DNA from: Ptychodera flava | Lineage: Eukaryota; Hemichordata; Enteropneusta; Ptychoderidae | Length of the DNA stretch: 64,000 nt | Reading direction: 5' to 3' | Assembly: GCF_041260155.1 (NCBI RefSeq) | Contig: NC_091931.1 | Span: 48,989,433 to 49,053,432 of the forward strand | Part shown: positions 23,866 to 35,131 of the stretch, piece after piece | Layout of the letters: the number at the start of each line of letters is the position of its first letter | How positions within the stretch are numbered: position 1 is the first letter of the stretch | Notes under the pieces: model-generated | The model's database searches: none | What the model saw: only the letters and a program-made list of their open reading frames with translations | What the model was told of the DNA's origin: nothing | Translations under genes and position numbers: made by a program

Positions 23866-24263
23866 TTATCGGTTAGGAAAATACTTTATGACATTGACAG
23901 TCATGAGACAGAGCACCAGCCAATAGTATCGCGTGTTCGCATAACAATCCCTGGCGGCAGAACGATAACAATTTTCGTCTGTTGTCTGTTCCACATCGCT
24001 GGCAAGGTCGGCCGGACATGCAGCGCCTCCTGTAGGCGCTTTTAATTCTAAGTCGCACAGAGTCGTAACTTGACGCAGGTAGTCCTCGGTCGCAGATACA
24101 GCGCCGGTTTCCACGTTGATATCTCTCACTTCGAGTTTCCCTTCGTCTGTCACGCCCAAAAATAGAATGTACTCTTGGCCCTCTTCGACTGCGTTGTCCG
24201 TGCACATACCTGGGTAAAATCCCAGACCTGTTACGTTGGCTGTTGCCTCGATTTGGCTATCGC
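23866..24263 (-). CDS. Gene D, terminal exon
   Basis: Acceptor GTCAG at 24268-24264; stop at 23868-23866. It is 398 bases, the same as the equivalent exon of gene B. Confidence 0.75.
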
Positions 24264-27200
24264 CTGACGGACGAAAGGAAAAAAGAAAAGAGATAAAGAA
24301 GTCATAAAAAATAACAAATTAGAGAACGCAGATGCTACGGAATGGATGGCTACAGTTACTCTTTAGCCTTAGAGTCTGCCGAGACAGGGCTATTGTTACC
24401 GCGTATCAGGCAAGTTACTGAGCACTACTGCTGCAGTGTAACTATATTGACTGTATTTCTAAGGGTCTGTGCTATAACTGCGTTAATTTTGGCATAAATA
24501 CTGATCATCATGTAGGATTTGAGTGCTGTAGGGTACTTTTATAAGTATACAATAATGACAAAAATATTTATTTTTTTAAAGAATATACAAGGTCTGTACT
24601 ACAACAACGTGAATTTGGCATGGAAAGTGATCATCATCCAAGATTCGAGTGCGGTAGGGTACTTTTGTAAGTGTACAATAATGACAGAAGTATTTAATTT
24701 TTGTCAACAGTATTCATAATCATTTATAAATTTTCTTCCACTGCTATGACTGATAGCGCTTTACGGCCCTTTGTGATCACCCTTTACTGCCGTTGGAAAG
24801 AATAGGATAAGATTGGTATGTGCACTGCCAATATAAAATACGACCCTTCAGGTGTCAAATGCAGCTAAACAGTCGATTTGAGAATAAAATCGCTCTATGG
24901 GTTTCTACACCGTGACGTAAATATGTTATACTAACGTACGCCGAATAAAATACAAAAGCTGGGGGGGAGAGTAATAGCTAGTTTTTCTGAAAATTTCCCC
25001 TCCCACCACCAGCTTCCCGTTCGTCACTTCCGACAGGAAATCTCCCCTTTTCCGACTAAACAAATCTCCGAAACTGCCTGTTCCCCTCTACAATAGTCTC
25101 CGCCGTCATATAGTAAATCTCTCGGCAACATATGCTCTCCCTTCTGTCAACTGTCCGGTCCCCCTGCCCCATTTCTACCGCTGGCTGCGCTGCAGGCCAC
25201 CCGTCAACAAACTCTCGAAGACGACTGCCAGCCGCCTTTTGTCAAGTTGCAAACTGCACAGAGGATTGAAATTTCCCTGTCGCTAATAAGGACGTAAACA
25301 CAACTTTTCCCGAAACGATTTTATGTGGTTTAGGACCACACAAAATCATAGGGTAAAGTTGTGGGCTACAGTCTCTACAGAGCTTCGGCAGCGCCCGAGG
25401 AGAATAATTTTGCACTTTGCAGCGATCAGCCATGTTGGACGTATAAAGACACAGTCACTCGTGGTCTATTCAGCTCTGGGACTATTCGCCCCATAGACGT
25501 GTGTACATCAGCGAGATTTTTCTCGCTTATGTACACACGTCTATGGGGCGAATAGTCCCAGAGCTGAATAGACCACGAGTGTCTGTGCCGCTATGTATCA
25601 CTTAACTCGTAACTGTGGACTAAGGGGAGAACCATTTGATTTCTGGGGGGTATGGATGATTTTGAGAAAAAAAATTGTCACCAGGTGAGATAGAAGAAAA
25701 AAAAATGATCCTGTCATGGCCTGAGAAAAAAAAATTGTCATAATAGACAGAAGTGAAAAAAAAATTGTCACAATGCACCAGAAATTAGCAAAATTTGGAA
25801 ACCTTATTCTCATGTATTCTTTGCCGGTGCGCCGCCATAGGCGGCGCAAACTTTTTTTATCACAAGCAATTCTTATGTTTTTTCCCCCGGCACTTATGAT
25901 ATAAGCATGCACTACATAGGTCTACTTTACACCTCAGTACACTCAATGTTTTCCTTCCCTTTTCTGACCCAAGAAATCATATTTCAGGATTTCTGTTGCA
26001 ATATCTCAATGGCATAGGCACTATCTAAAGGGGACTATTTGACTTCTGTAAATTGTGAAAATTTAAAACACAAGACAGGAGTCAATAAACTAGTGTTAAA
26101 ACCAATATATTATTCTCTCAATATAAATATGTTAGAAAGATGTACAAGTTGACAATGAAAAATTATAATGAAATACAATGTGTGAGCTTTGTTTCTCTGA
26201 CCACAAAAGATAACATCTTCCCTGAGATGCTTGGTCATGTTAATTATAATATGACACCACACACCGGATCGCTCACTATAGAGTCCGTCAATAGTGGCGA
26301 ACTCTCTAAAAAACTAATCTGGCTTCTCCTCCTCGAGGACGAAGATGACTTCATTACACAACCAAGCGGATGGGATACAAAACAAGAGAGCGACTGATGA
26401 AGGAACCCCATTTTTGGTTCCGAAACACCGTTAAGACGAATCACTCAATCAACAAACCGGTTTACCGGGGACTGAGATCACATGACCAGGGCCAACGCAC
26501 TATCGATTCACCGGTGTCTCGCCATGTATTCGGAGGAATGTGAGGGCGGAGGGGGTCACTAAAAAAATTGAAAACTTCAAAATGTGGAGAGGGAGAAGGG
26601 AGGGGGCGGGGTGACTCAATTTTTTGTGCGAAATAAATTGAAACATCTCAGATTGCACCATTGCACACATCCATTTCTCAAAAGTTTCAATGCGAGAGGG
26701 GGCACCCCCTCTCGTGCTCTCCCCTTGGGTCTTCTAACAGTTTTACTGGTAAAAGACAAATTTAAAATACCTCTCGGATTGCACTACACTGCACCGTGGC
26801 GCACATCAATTTCTCAAAATTTTCACAGGATTTAGGACAAAACTGAACTGTTGTGAATTCATCCTTTATTATCACAGAAACATGTTTAAATTTACCTCAG
26901 TTCAATGACCATTTTGACAGTAAAACATACCATATTCAGGCTTTTCATTAGAAGCTGGCAGCTGGAGAAATGAGACAAGAAGGTCACAGATTTTCAGTTC
27001 CTGTATATTCATTTGTTTTCAGTCTCTGGCAAACAGAACTGTTTTTCACAAATTGTATTGTCATTGTTTGCTTGTTGAATATTGTGACTCAAACACTGAT
27101 CATGCAAAAAATGTAAAAAAAATCAGTGTTCAATGTCATTTTCTTACAGTTTTGCAAAATAAACTGAAACTCCTCTCAGATTGCACCATTAAACATATCA

Positions 27201-28301
27201 ATTTCTCAAAATTTTCAATACGAGAGGGGGAACCCCCCTCTCGTCTTCCCCCCCTTGGGGTATTCTAACAGTTTCACTTAGTAAAAAAACTACAAGACAC
27301 CTCTCAGATTGCACCAGACTGCACCATTGCACACATCAATATCTTAAAAATGTCCATGCAAGATAGGGAAAGCCCCTGTGACACTTTCCCCCAAAGCCTC
27401 TCGTGCGTTCTCTCCCTGTACTTTCAAATTCTGCCTGGTCAGATATCCTACTGAAAACCCTGTCATAATACCTATCCAAATTAAACAATATACTATATGG
27501 TTAGATACTGCGTGAGCTTTTATATCTTTATTTTATTGTGACTTTGAATTTCATTTTGATGGGTTCACCTTTTTTGAACCATCATGAGATAACTGATGAT
27601 AGTCTAGCAGGGTACATCAGGATTTGAAAGGTCTCATTACTGTTGCTGTATTTTGTAAATTTTACAATTACATGTATTGGTATTTATCTTTTCTAAGTGG
27701 GGGATCAGTCAAAATTTCAGTGTTAGAGAGGGAGGTTACTCAAATTCATCATGGTCGGCGAGGGGGGGGGGGGTCACTCGAAATTTCGGAGTTTCAGGCC
27801 GTAAATAATGACGACTCCCTTATATACGACGCATTACAAACTAGATGACCAATAAAAAAAAATTGCACTGCTACTCTATTGGGGAAAAAAAATTGATGCA
27901 GGTCTGACAGTAGAAAAAAAAAATTGCTGTCACTCTGACAGGAAAAAAAAAATTTGCTCCCATACCCACTTCCTCCATACTCCCCCCCCGAAATCAAATG
28001 GTTCACCCCTAAAAGACCGTGCTGATGAGTTTGGAAATGGCTACAAACTGGCCTCACCTCGTAAAATACAGTAGAACTCGACCTCTGCATCGTAGCCATC
28101 CGGCCAGAAATGATATCCTCCTTCCTCTGGCGGGAATTTCTCGATAACAAGACCGTACGCTATGATGGTGGCCTGTGATGCTCGATCAATGAACGGTCTT
28201 GCCTTCCAGTTCAGCGGCTCAGAACATGCCAGGCACGTCCCTACACAGACTAGAACTGGAAACAGTTGAAGTAGCCTTCGAAAGATGTTTAAGGTAGCCA
28301 T
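23866..28301 (-). CDS. CCDC3-like secreted protein (gene D)
   Basis: Two exons, 28301-28058 and 24263-23866, with a 3.8-kb phase-1 intron. Exon 1: signal peptide MATLNIFRRLLQLFPVLVCV, then ACSEPLNWKARPF, QATIIAYGLVIEKF and YDAEVEFYCILRG; the last is very close to the YSAEVEMLC of human CCDC3. Donor CGAG|GTGAGG. Exon 2 follows TTTCGTCCGTCAG and reads ATANVTGLGFYPGMC, YILFLGV, TLCDL, ACPAD and a Tyr/Leu-rich hydrophobic C-terminus (YYWLVLCLMTVNVI). About 213 residues. The ATG at 28319 would add six residues; 28301 sits directly before the signal peptide. The joined codon is Gly (G|GC), as the family expects. The intron holds a long hairpin and a 2.4-kb TIR element. Confidence 0.75.
24467..24715 (+). 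repeat. Two-copy tandem duplication (unit about 126 bp)
   Basis: CTGTGCTATAACTGCG (24467) and CTGTACTACAACAACG (24593) each start a unit that continues AATTT..GGCAT, GATCATCAT, GAGTGC.GTAGGGTACTTTT and ACAATAATGACA. Located in the gene D intron. Confidence 0.7.
25448..25589. mobile_element. 142-bp hairpin (about 68-bp stem)
   Basis: CTCGTGGTCTATTCAGCTCT... (left) and its complement (right) pair across almost the full length, with a 5-6 base loop at TTTTT (near 25518). Only a few mismatches are visible. It lies in the gene D intron and could be a palindromic MITE; no clear target duplication is seen. Confidence 0.75.
25621..28012. mobile_element. 2.4-kb TIR element in gene D intron
   Basis: Inverted ends TAAGGGGAGAACCATTTGAT at 25621 and ATCAAATGGTTCACCCCTAA ending at 28012. 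Just inside both ends are repeated (A)8-9-TTG phrases (25660-25770 and 27850-27955). The interior has two or three copies of a block with ATTGCACCA, CACATCAATTTCTCAAAA and CCCCTCTCGT (about 26660, 26785 and 27175). No transposase recognised. Confidence 0.65.
26265..26500 (+). repeat. Diverged fragment related to the 15.3-18.6 kb fold-back element
   Basis: GACTGATGAAGGAACCC, TTAAGACGAATCACTCAA and CGGGGACT parallel the inner part of the fold-back element (17.14-17.33 kb). It sits inside the 25621-28012 element, so one entered the other or they share an ancestor. Confidence 0.5.
28058..28301 (-). CDS. Gene D, first exon
   Basis: ATG at 28301; donor GT at 28057-28056. Signal peptide plus first half of the CCDC3-like domain. 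Confidence 0.75.
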
Positions 28302-31300
28302 GCTCCCGTGTGTTGGCAATTTACCAACATGAAAAGTTAAAAACCCTACTACATTTGCTCAGTAACCAACCACTGCACACAAGACGGTGTTGACAATCAA
28401 AACAATAATAGAACATCGAACACAATAAAGCAGACACCCTAGACTGGCGATTTTTATTCTACAAATAGTTGACAAAATAACAGACTATGACGTGCGGCGC
28501 AAACAGTGGAACTATGCCCTATAGTGTCTCCATTATTTCAGAGGTCGCGGTTTGTCAAGGAGACGAACATGCATTCATGCTATAGAAACATATTGTGCAT
28601 TAGGGAGTGTCTAGATTTTACTAAAGGGGTTGAGGAATTTCAGAGGCATGACAGGAGCAATTAGTGGGGATCACAAAAATCACTACAGTCTTTTACGGGG
28701 GCATGAATAAACGTACATTATTAATTCAACACAAACTGATTTGCAATCCCGTCACTTCTCAATGAAATCTGTCTTTTTGCAGTGTCACTATTAGGCGTAC
28801 TGTGAAGTTTGGGGTCACCTTAAGCTAACTATCTGAGTGATACGGACGTCTTTGAATTAGAAGGCTAATCAACGAAACTTTGCAGAGCTAAAGTTAAACC
28901 AAAACACACATATATCTGCACTGAATACAGCGTGTAATGCAATTGCAATCGCACTAAATTTGCAGAAATAAAGTAAAATGTCGCATACCTCTGTCATCAA
29001 ACACAGTCTGAACTACCAGGACAACGACTGAACTTCTAGATTGTCCCATATCAACTACCGTTTTGTCCTTCAAAAGTTCCAGAAAATGCCCTGAACTACA
29101 GCGAAAGTCGTCTAAGCTTCAGTTTTCAAATTTGAGCTACAATTTCCTGCGTGCCCCTGATACTCATATCCCAAAACCTAATCCAGTCCTGTACGATACC
29201 ATATCCACTTTCATCAAACATTCCCTCCATATGAAGTTTGTGGAGTATTTTGACACTTATAATATATGATTTAACGTAGAATGCGCCCACCGCTTAGAGG
29301 GAGATATTCGTACTCTAAAAATTTTAAAATATATTTCTGATCTACCACTTGTGTTGGTTCATTCTGATGTTCTTCGAGACTTTGAGTAAGCAAACTCTCA
29401 GTCTCATTTTTGTGAAAATTTGAAGTTTTCCCCATAGATTAAAAAACAGCAATAGGGGCTGTATTTTGTTTAAAATATAGGTACTAAATTTAAGTTAATG
29501 TGTTTCCATAGCACCAAAATTTACATGGAAATCTCAGAGTTTTGTTCTTGATTTCGGAAGAGAATGGTTGAAAAATCTCTTGAGAAAAGTTTGAGCAGAA
29601 TTTCAATTTGGAGGTGCATAATACCAACTTGAGTCAAATCTATAAATTCTGCCCATGCCAGCCCTAAACCAGTGCGTGTAATGTAGCAGCAAAACGTTCT
29701 TCACTGCGTCAGAGGAAACTGAGAGTAAATGGCGCAACACTCTATCTTGACGGTTTGACGGGCACATTGGCTATGACGCCAGTCTACACATACAAAGTCA
29801 TGTGGGGCTGTTGACAATCATTACCATAATTACCATACAACGCTCATTTTCAATTCAATCCACCTTCAGTAAATCACAACACAGTTAATATTCGATTCTT
29901 GAATACAAATTTATTTCCATTTTCCCATTCTTTAGAATTACAAAAATATTGAGTTCATCATCATAAATAATGCTGTAGTAGTTGAGGCACATTTGAATTA
30001 AGATATCTCAGCGGCGACAAAAATTGTCACGAGTCTGAAGGTCATACAAGTTCACCATTACAAAATGCTGCCACCTGGAGGCGCTGTTCTTCAAAATTGG
30101 GTGTAGGTGGTCGTGTGCCGAACTCATTCTTTGACATTGTCAAACCACTGGCACTACAATTTGCAGAGCAAAATACCATCATTGTTATAACTTTGGAAAA
30201 GATATTGACTTACTTCACTCAGTCAAGCAACGCTCTAACACTTGTGAGAAATGCTAGCATCCACGGTAATTAGCTATTATTGAAGAACTGTTAGCTTTGT
30301 GAATGTTTTGTAGTCCTCACAAATATGGCGGCATAAAACTACATTGTATGAACAATCAAATGATCATAGCAAGTCAGCATGCATCAAAAAAATCTTACAA
30401 GATGACAAGGCTCAAAGTAAAGTCACTACATAGTGTTCACTTTAAACTCTCATATTGAATAGTATTTGGCTGCCTCTGACTCACTCGCTTTAAATTAGTT
30501 CACTGAATATGTAGTGGATCTTCAAAACAATGAACAACATAAACTTTGCGTGGTCGGAGATTTCTAAGAAGAGTAAGATCATAATGACATTTACAATGAG
30601 TTCATTAATCAGAAGTTCCTTTCAGTTTTCCTCTGCAATTCAGAAATACCCGGTACAAGACAAAATTGCAAAATAAAACAAGTTTCTTACGTCAAAAAGA
30701 GACAATAGAACTTTTCTCATTTGTGAAAAATAAAAGGAGACAAAGGAAGCTCAGTTTAAATGGTAAATATAGTAAATATCAGTTTCGGTTCAGTTTTCAA
30801 GATTTTTTTAATGTAAGTTTTATAATAAAGTTTTTCATTCAAGGTGATCATTGATATTTTAAAGTTAGTTCGAGTCTTCCTCAAAAACTTACCAAACTTT
30901 ACAAATAATCAGTTTCTGATCAAAAATACATATCTTCCCATTCAGTTTATATTTTATCTAATACCTGTATACATTGCAATTTTCTACCCACCATTTCTCG
31001 GTACAATTTTCACAATACTTTCAGCAGAGAGGGCGCTAGAGTTCCTGCTGTATTGGGAAATGGCAGTTCACTGTGTTCGTACATGTGATCTTACATTGCG
31101 ATGGAATTGGTTCTCTGCGAATTCCTACAAAAGTTAATATTTGAATTTGTATTCAATTTCTACCATAATTTGAATGGAACATGTTAAAACTGTCAATTTC
31201 TGTATAAATACTAATAAATCGAAAGTGTTTCCAAAAAACTAAAAGTCATAAACAAGCTTTTCATACATGTGATCATATTCAAAGTACTCTCAAAGTGCTC

Positions 31301-32180
31301 TCATTTGGAAAACATTTGCTGCATCAAAAACAGTAGGTTGAAAATACTGGTTTTATGTTACATCAGTGTTTACAAAAGCTACCCATGGATCTAAGAAAAA
31401 AATTTGTATGGAAAAACAATTCAGTAACATAAAAGATTTGTAACTATTTCTTGATCCTATTGGTAAACTTTGTGTTTACTGACGAGTTCACCTTTCACCA
31501 CCATGGTTTGGTTGTATCAAACTATATCATATGAAAAGTTGGACCTTGAACTTATTCCTTCCCAATTCCCCCCCCACCCCTCATCCCACCCCTCCTATAT
31601 CCAATAAACTGGTCTATGCTCAGAATCAAGATCAATGGGTTTGAGCAAAACCATGGCGGTAAAAGGATTAGACAGTTAAATGAGTTTGAGAGAGTTCAAC
31701 ATGTGCCTGTACAAATTAAGGAGTTGACTGGATCAACAATTACACTAATCAACAAGTACAGGGAGGAAATCACTGTTTGTTTGTTTGTTTGTTTGTTGAT
31801 TTTCCAGGCAATGACACAGTTTTAAGTCATGTCTTTTACATGAAAACATGCTGAGGAATCCATGGTGTTTCAGAAAAGCCATGTGACACACAGAAGAAGG
31901 AACTGCAACACAGTTTGGTAAAAAAAGGAGCAACATTAAAAGAAATCTTTTAAGGCATGTGTTGTCCTCAAACAATGAATATTGTAAAGACATCATCTTT
32001 CAGATATTACATCTGAATTTGACAGATAATTAACTTCATTTCTGTTATAAATAATTTGAAAAAAATTACATTCTTGAATAATACCTAAATCGATAGATAT
32101 GTAAGGAAATGTATAAATTTCACTCCACAACAATGTAATAAATACAAGTTAACATAAACAGTGAGAACCTTTACCAGCAC
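28302..32180. other. Intergenic; no gene recognised
   Basis: From the 5' flank of gene D to the likely 3' end of the M6 transcript. It contains one MITE copy (29271-29630). A plus-strand frame at 30844-31137 is hydrophobic but has no recognised motif or splice context. Confidence 0.4.
29271..29630 (+). mobile_element. TTAA MITE family 1, copy 4
   Basis: TTAACGTAGAATGCGCCCAC at the left, GGAGGTGCATAATACCAACTT at the right. The interior has CTGATCTACCACTTGTG. The right TTAA is no longer intact. Confidence 0.8.
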
Positions 32181-34975
32181 ATAATTAGAAATCATTTATT
32201 TTTAACACCTTTTTTTCCTTCTGTAATTTGTGAATTTTCAAGTGTATTCTTGATTTTTCTTATATATACAAAGAGACATTCCACACAAAAACAACTAAAC
32301 AACATAAAATTCAAGAGATATCAGCCATGGAGTTTTGAAAAATATACTGCCATCATCATAATGAGAAAATCAGACAATTGCAGAAAAAAAATTACTGTTT
32401 TGAATTTGCGGAGTCTGTTTTACTTTGGATATGAAATGTAAGTTTATAAAAATGATATAACATAATTAATATCCCATTTATGAAATTCTGTAAGTATCAA
32501 AACACAATTTCTCCTATATTCATTCTTTTTTTGAGACAGTGGAAACATCAAATGACCATGGTGTTGCATGAAGGCTATTTTAAGTGAGCAGCGCCACCAG
32601 TGGCCAAGAGAGGGGTAGGAAAGTTGACCAGGGAGAGACTGGTCTAGGAAGACACAGGAAATGAAATCACTGGGAGACAATGTCTGAGAATACTGCCCGC
32701 AGTGGATATGATTAAGGAAACAAAGTGAAAGTCAGGAAATATTAAATCAGTTTCATCTGTGAACTACAACCACAACCCTTCCGTCATTCACAACTTGAGA
32801 ATGACATCCAACTTTATATACACCCATGTATTCATTACAAGTGATACGTATTATCTACCACCAGGACTGGGATCATTGAGAAACATGTAAAGATTTATAT
32901 GTAAATATAGTCAACAAAGACAAGATTCTGAACATGAGTATGAAGGGTGGTGTGTTAAAAAAGGATTTACACTACTTTGTAAAGACCCATAGATTCAAAC
33001 TACAATGTTTCACACTGTGCATAATATCAAACTCCTGTAAGAAAGAACTCAACAGGTGAATCAAGATGTCTGACATTGCAGCTATGTTTAAGTTTGAGGT
33101 GCTCCCTATCCGACTTTCAGAAAAGAAAACACTCAAAATATGTAATGTGAAGGTAAGATCTACCGGTACAGTGTAACCTTTTGATGAATATTATACATCA
33201 TCATTTGATGACACTGCAATGAGAACCCCATTTATGAACACCCAGAAACCAAGACATGGGTTGAAAGTAGGTCAACTTGAACAGAGCTTTGTGATCACAC
33301 CACAATAACAACAACAGGCAGGTTGCTCTATACGCTACATTATTGCTGAAAAGATGCTGACCCACATGTCACTCCACTCACTTCACTACGAATTGTCATA
33401 AGAAAAGCTTGGGTGTGACACTTCAAATTTCTGGGTGGGACCATATCATGTCCTGACAAAAAAAGAGACATGAGTTGAAAACAAAGGTACCACATACAAA
33501 AGAATAGCCTCTTTAGCCAATTGAAATCTTCAGCCATCTTGTACATCTAAAATTACAACTCTTCCATGCCAAGTCCCTCTACTTATCCGCCCCGGTGAAA
33601 TGTACAAGGAAATGTTTCAAAAAACCCTAAAATACACCTCAGACATTTTTATCACCAAATAATTGTGTGTGATTTTCAGCAAACCACAAATGGAGCGGTC
33701 AATACATTCAGTTAACCCTATGAAACAATTTTGACAGTTCCCATTTGTCTTATAACTTTGTACGTGGTCTAAAGAGTGTCTCCACACCAAGGCAAAGTCT
33801 TCATGAAGTATAAATGTACCAACATGGAAGTCATCTAATAAAGTGCAGTAAAGGGGAGACAAAGACGAGGCACTTTTTCTCATGGTATCAATATTTCCTG
33901 TGAAAATGGCTCATTCAACTTCTAGTAAAATGTTGAGAAATCACTCAAAAATCTAATTTTCCAGACACATTCATGACTTTCATACATTTCAATAATGCTG
34001 TACCTTAATAAACATCTCACGGTACATTTCAACATGAATGTATCAATAATTTTACACTTGAAGAAGAAGTTCCTCAACATCAGAAAATGACTGGCTGAAA
34101 ATTTCCAAATAAAGTCAATGAATAGGCATATCACTGTACCACATTACACCAAGGTATGGTACAGATGACATCGTAACATGATTGGAACAAATTTGGGATA
34201 ATTTGATCTTCATATTTTTCTAATTTATCAAAAGTGTTAGAGCCCTATAGCTGAATGTTGCAATTTTATGAATTACTCATAAAACCAAGTGTGTAACTTA
34301 CAATAAAAAGTGGACGAGGTTACACTTGCAGATTAAATAGACACTACTTCATCATCCAATTATCCCAACTTTGTTCTACCATGTTTTATAGACTTAGAGA
34401 AAACTACCATCTGCATTCATTGCTGAGTTACATTGTTGACAGACACATCCTAAAACAATATTAAACAAACATAACTTTCACAAAATAGTTGTTATTCTTA
34501 CATACGGTAAATTTCTTGGTTTACTTAGTGAAATCTGTCCATCTGTATAATCTACTGGCACTAGGTTGAGGTTTGATATGTATATCGGTCTACTCATTGG
34601 TGTGACTGGTTTTTTAAACAGAGCTCTGAATATTATGGCCACATACTGACTTTCAATACTTCATGGAATTTTTATGGGGCAGCTAACTACATAGCTAGCC
34701 TTTTCTGAAGAAATCATCACACAAGTATTTCTTGCTATTTCAAAATGTTTCATTTTTACTTATATAGCATGGCATTCTTAAGAAAGTGGATAAAATCCGG
34801 ACAGACTAACTCAGGGCTCTGTTTATCTACAATATTACACGGTCAATGATTATTTATAGTTATCACTTTCTCATTTTGTTTTTTTCTGTTATTTTTAAGA
34901 TACTGGCAAATCTTCATCTTTTGCAAATCTTATATCTCAGAAAGAGCCTTGGGGGGACCAGGAATGTTCCATTTC
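32181..34975 (-). other. Possible long 3' UTR of the M6 gene
   Basis: Below the M6 stop codon the first AATAAA I find on the minus strand is at 32200-32195. No other minus-strand gene intervenes. M6-family transcripts in vertebrates have long 3' UTRs, so this is a reasonable but unproven assignment. Confidence 0.3.
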
Positions 34976-35131
34976 TTAGTAGGGGTAGTGTGCTATCCTA
35001 TCACTTGAGCGGAAGGCTGAAAGGTCGTTGAGTTCTTGCTCTTCCTGGAATTTTTTCTCCTCATAGTCACTTTTCTTGAGACCAGCTTTGACGTAGGCGT
35101 AGTTTGCAGACATACACATCATGAAGTGAAT
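34976..35131 (-). CDS. M6: M6 exon 7 (C-terminus and stop)
   Basis: Acceptor CAATTACAG; end of TM4 (IHFMMCMS) and cytoplasmic tail; TAA at 34978-34976. Confidence 0.9.
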   Translation of the reverse strand: MHFMMCMSANYAYVKAGLKKSDYEEKKFQEEQELNDLSAFRSSDRIAHYPY

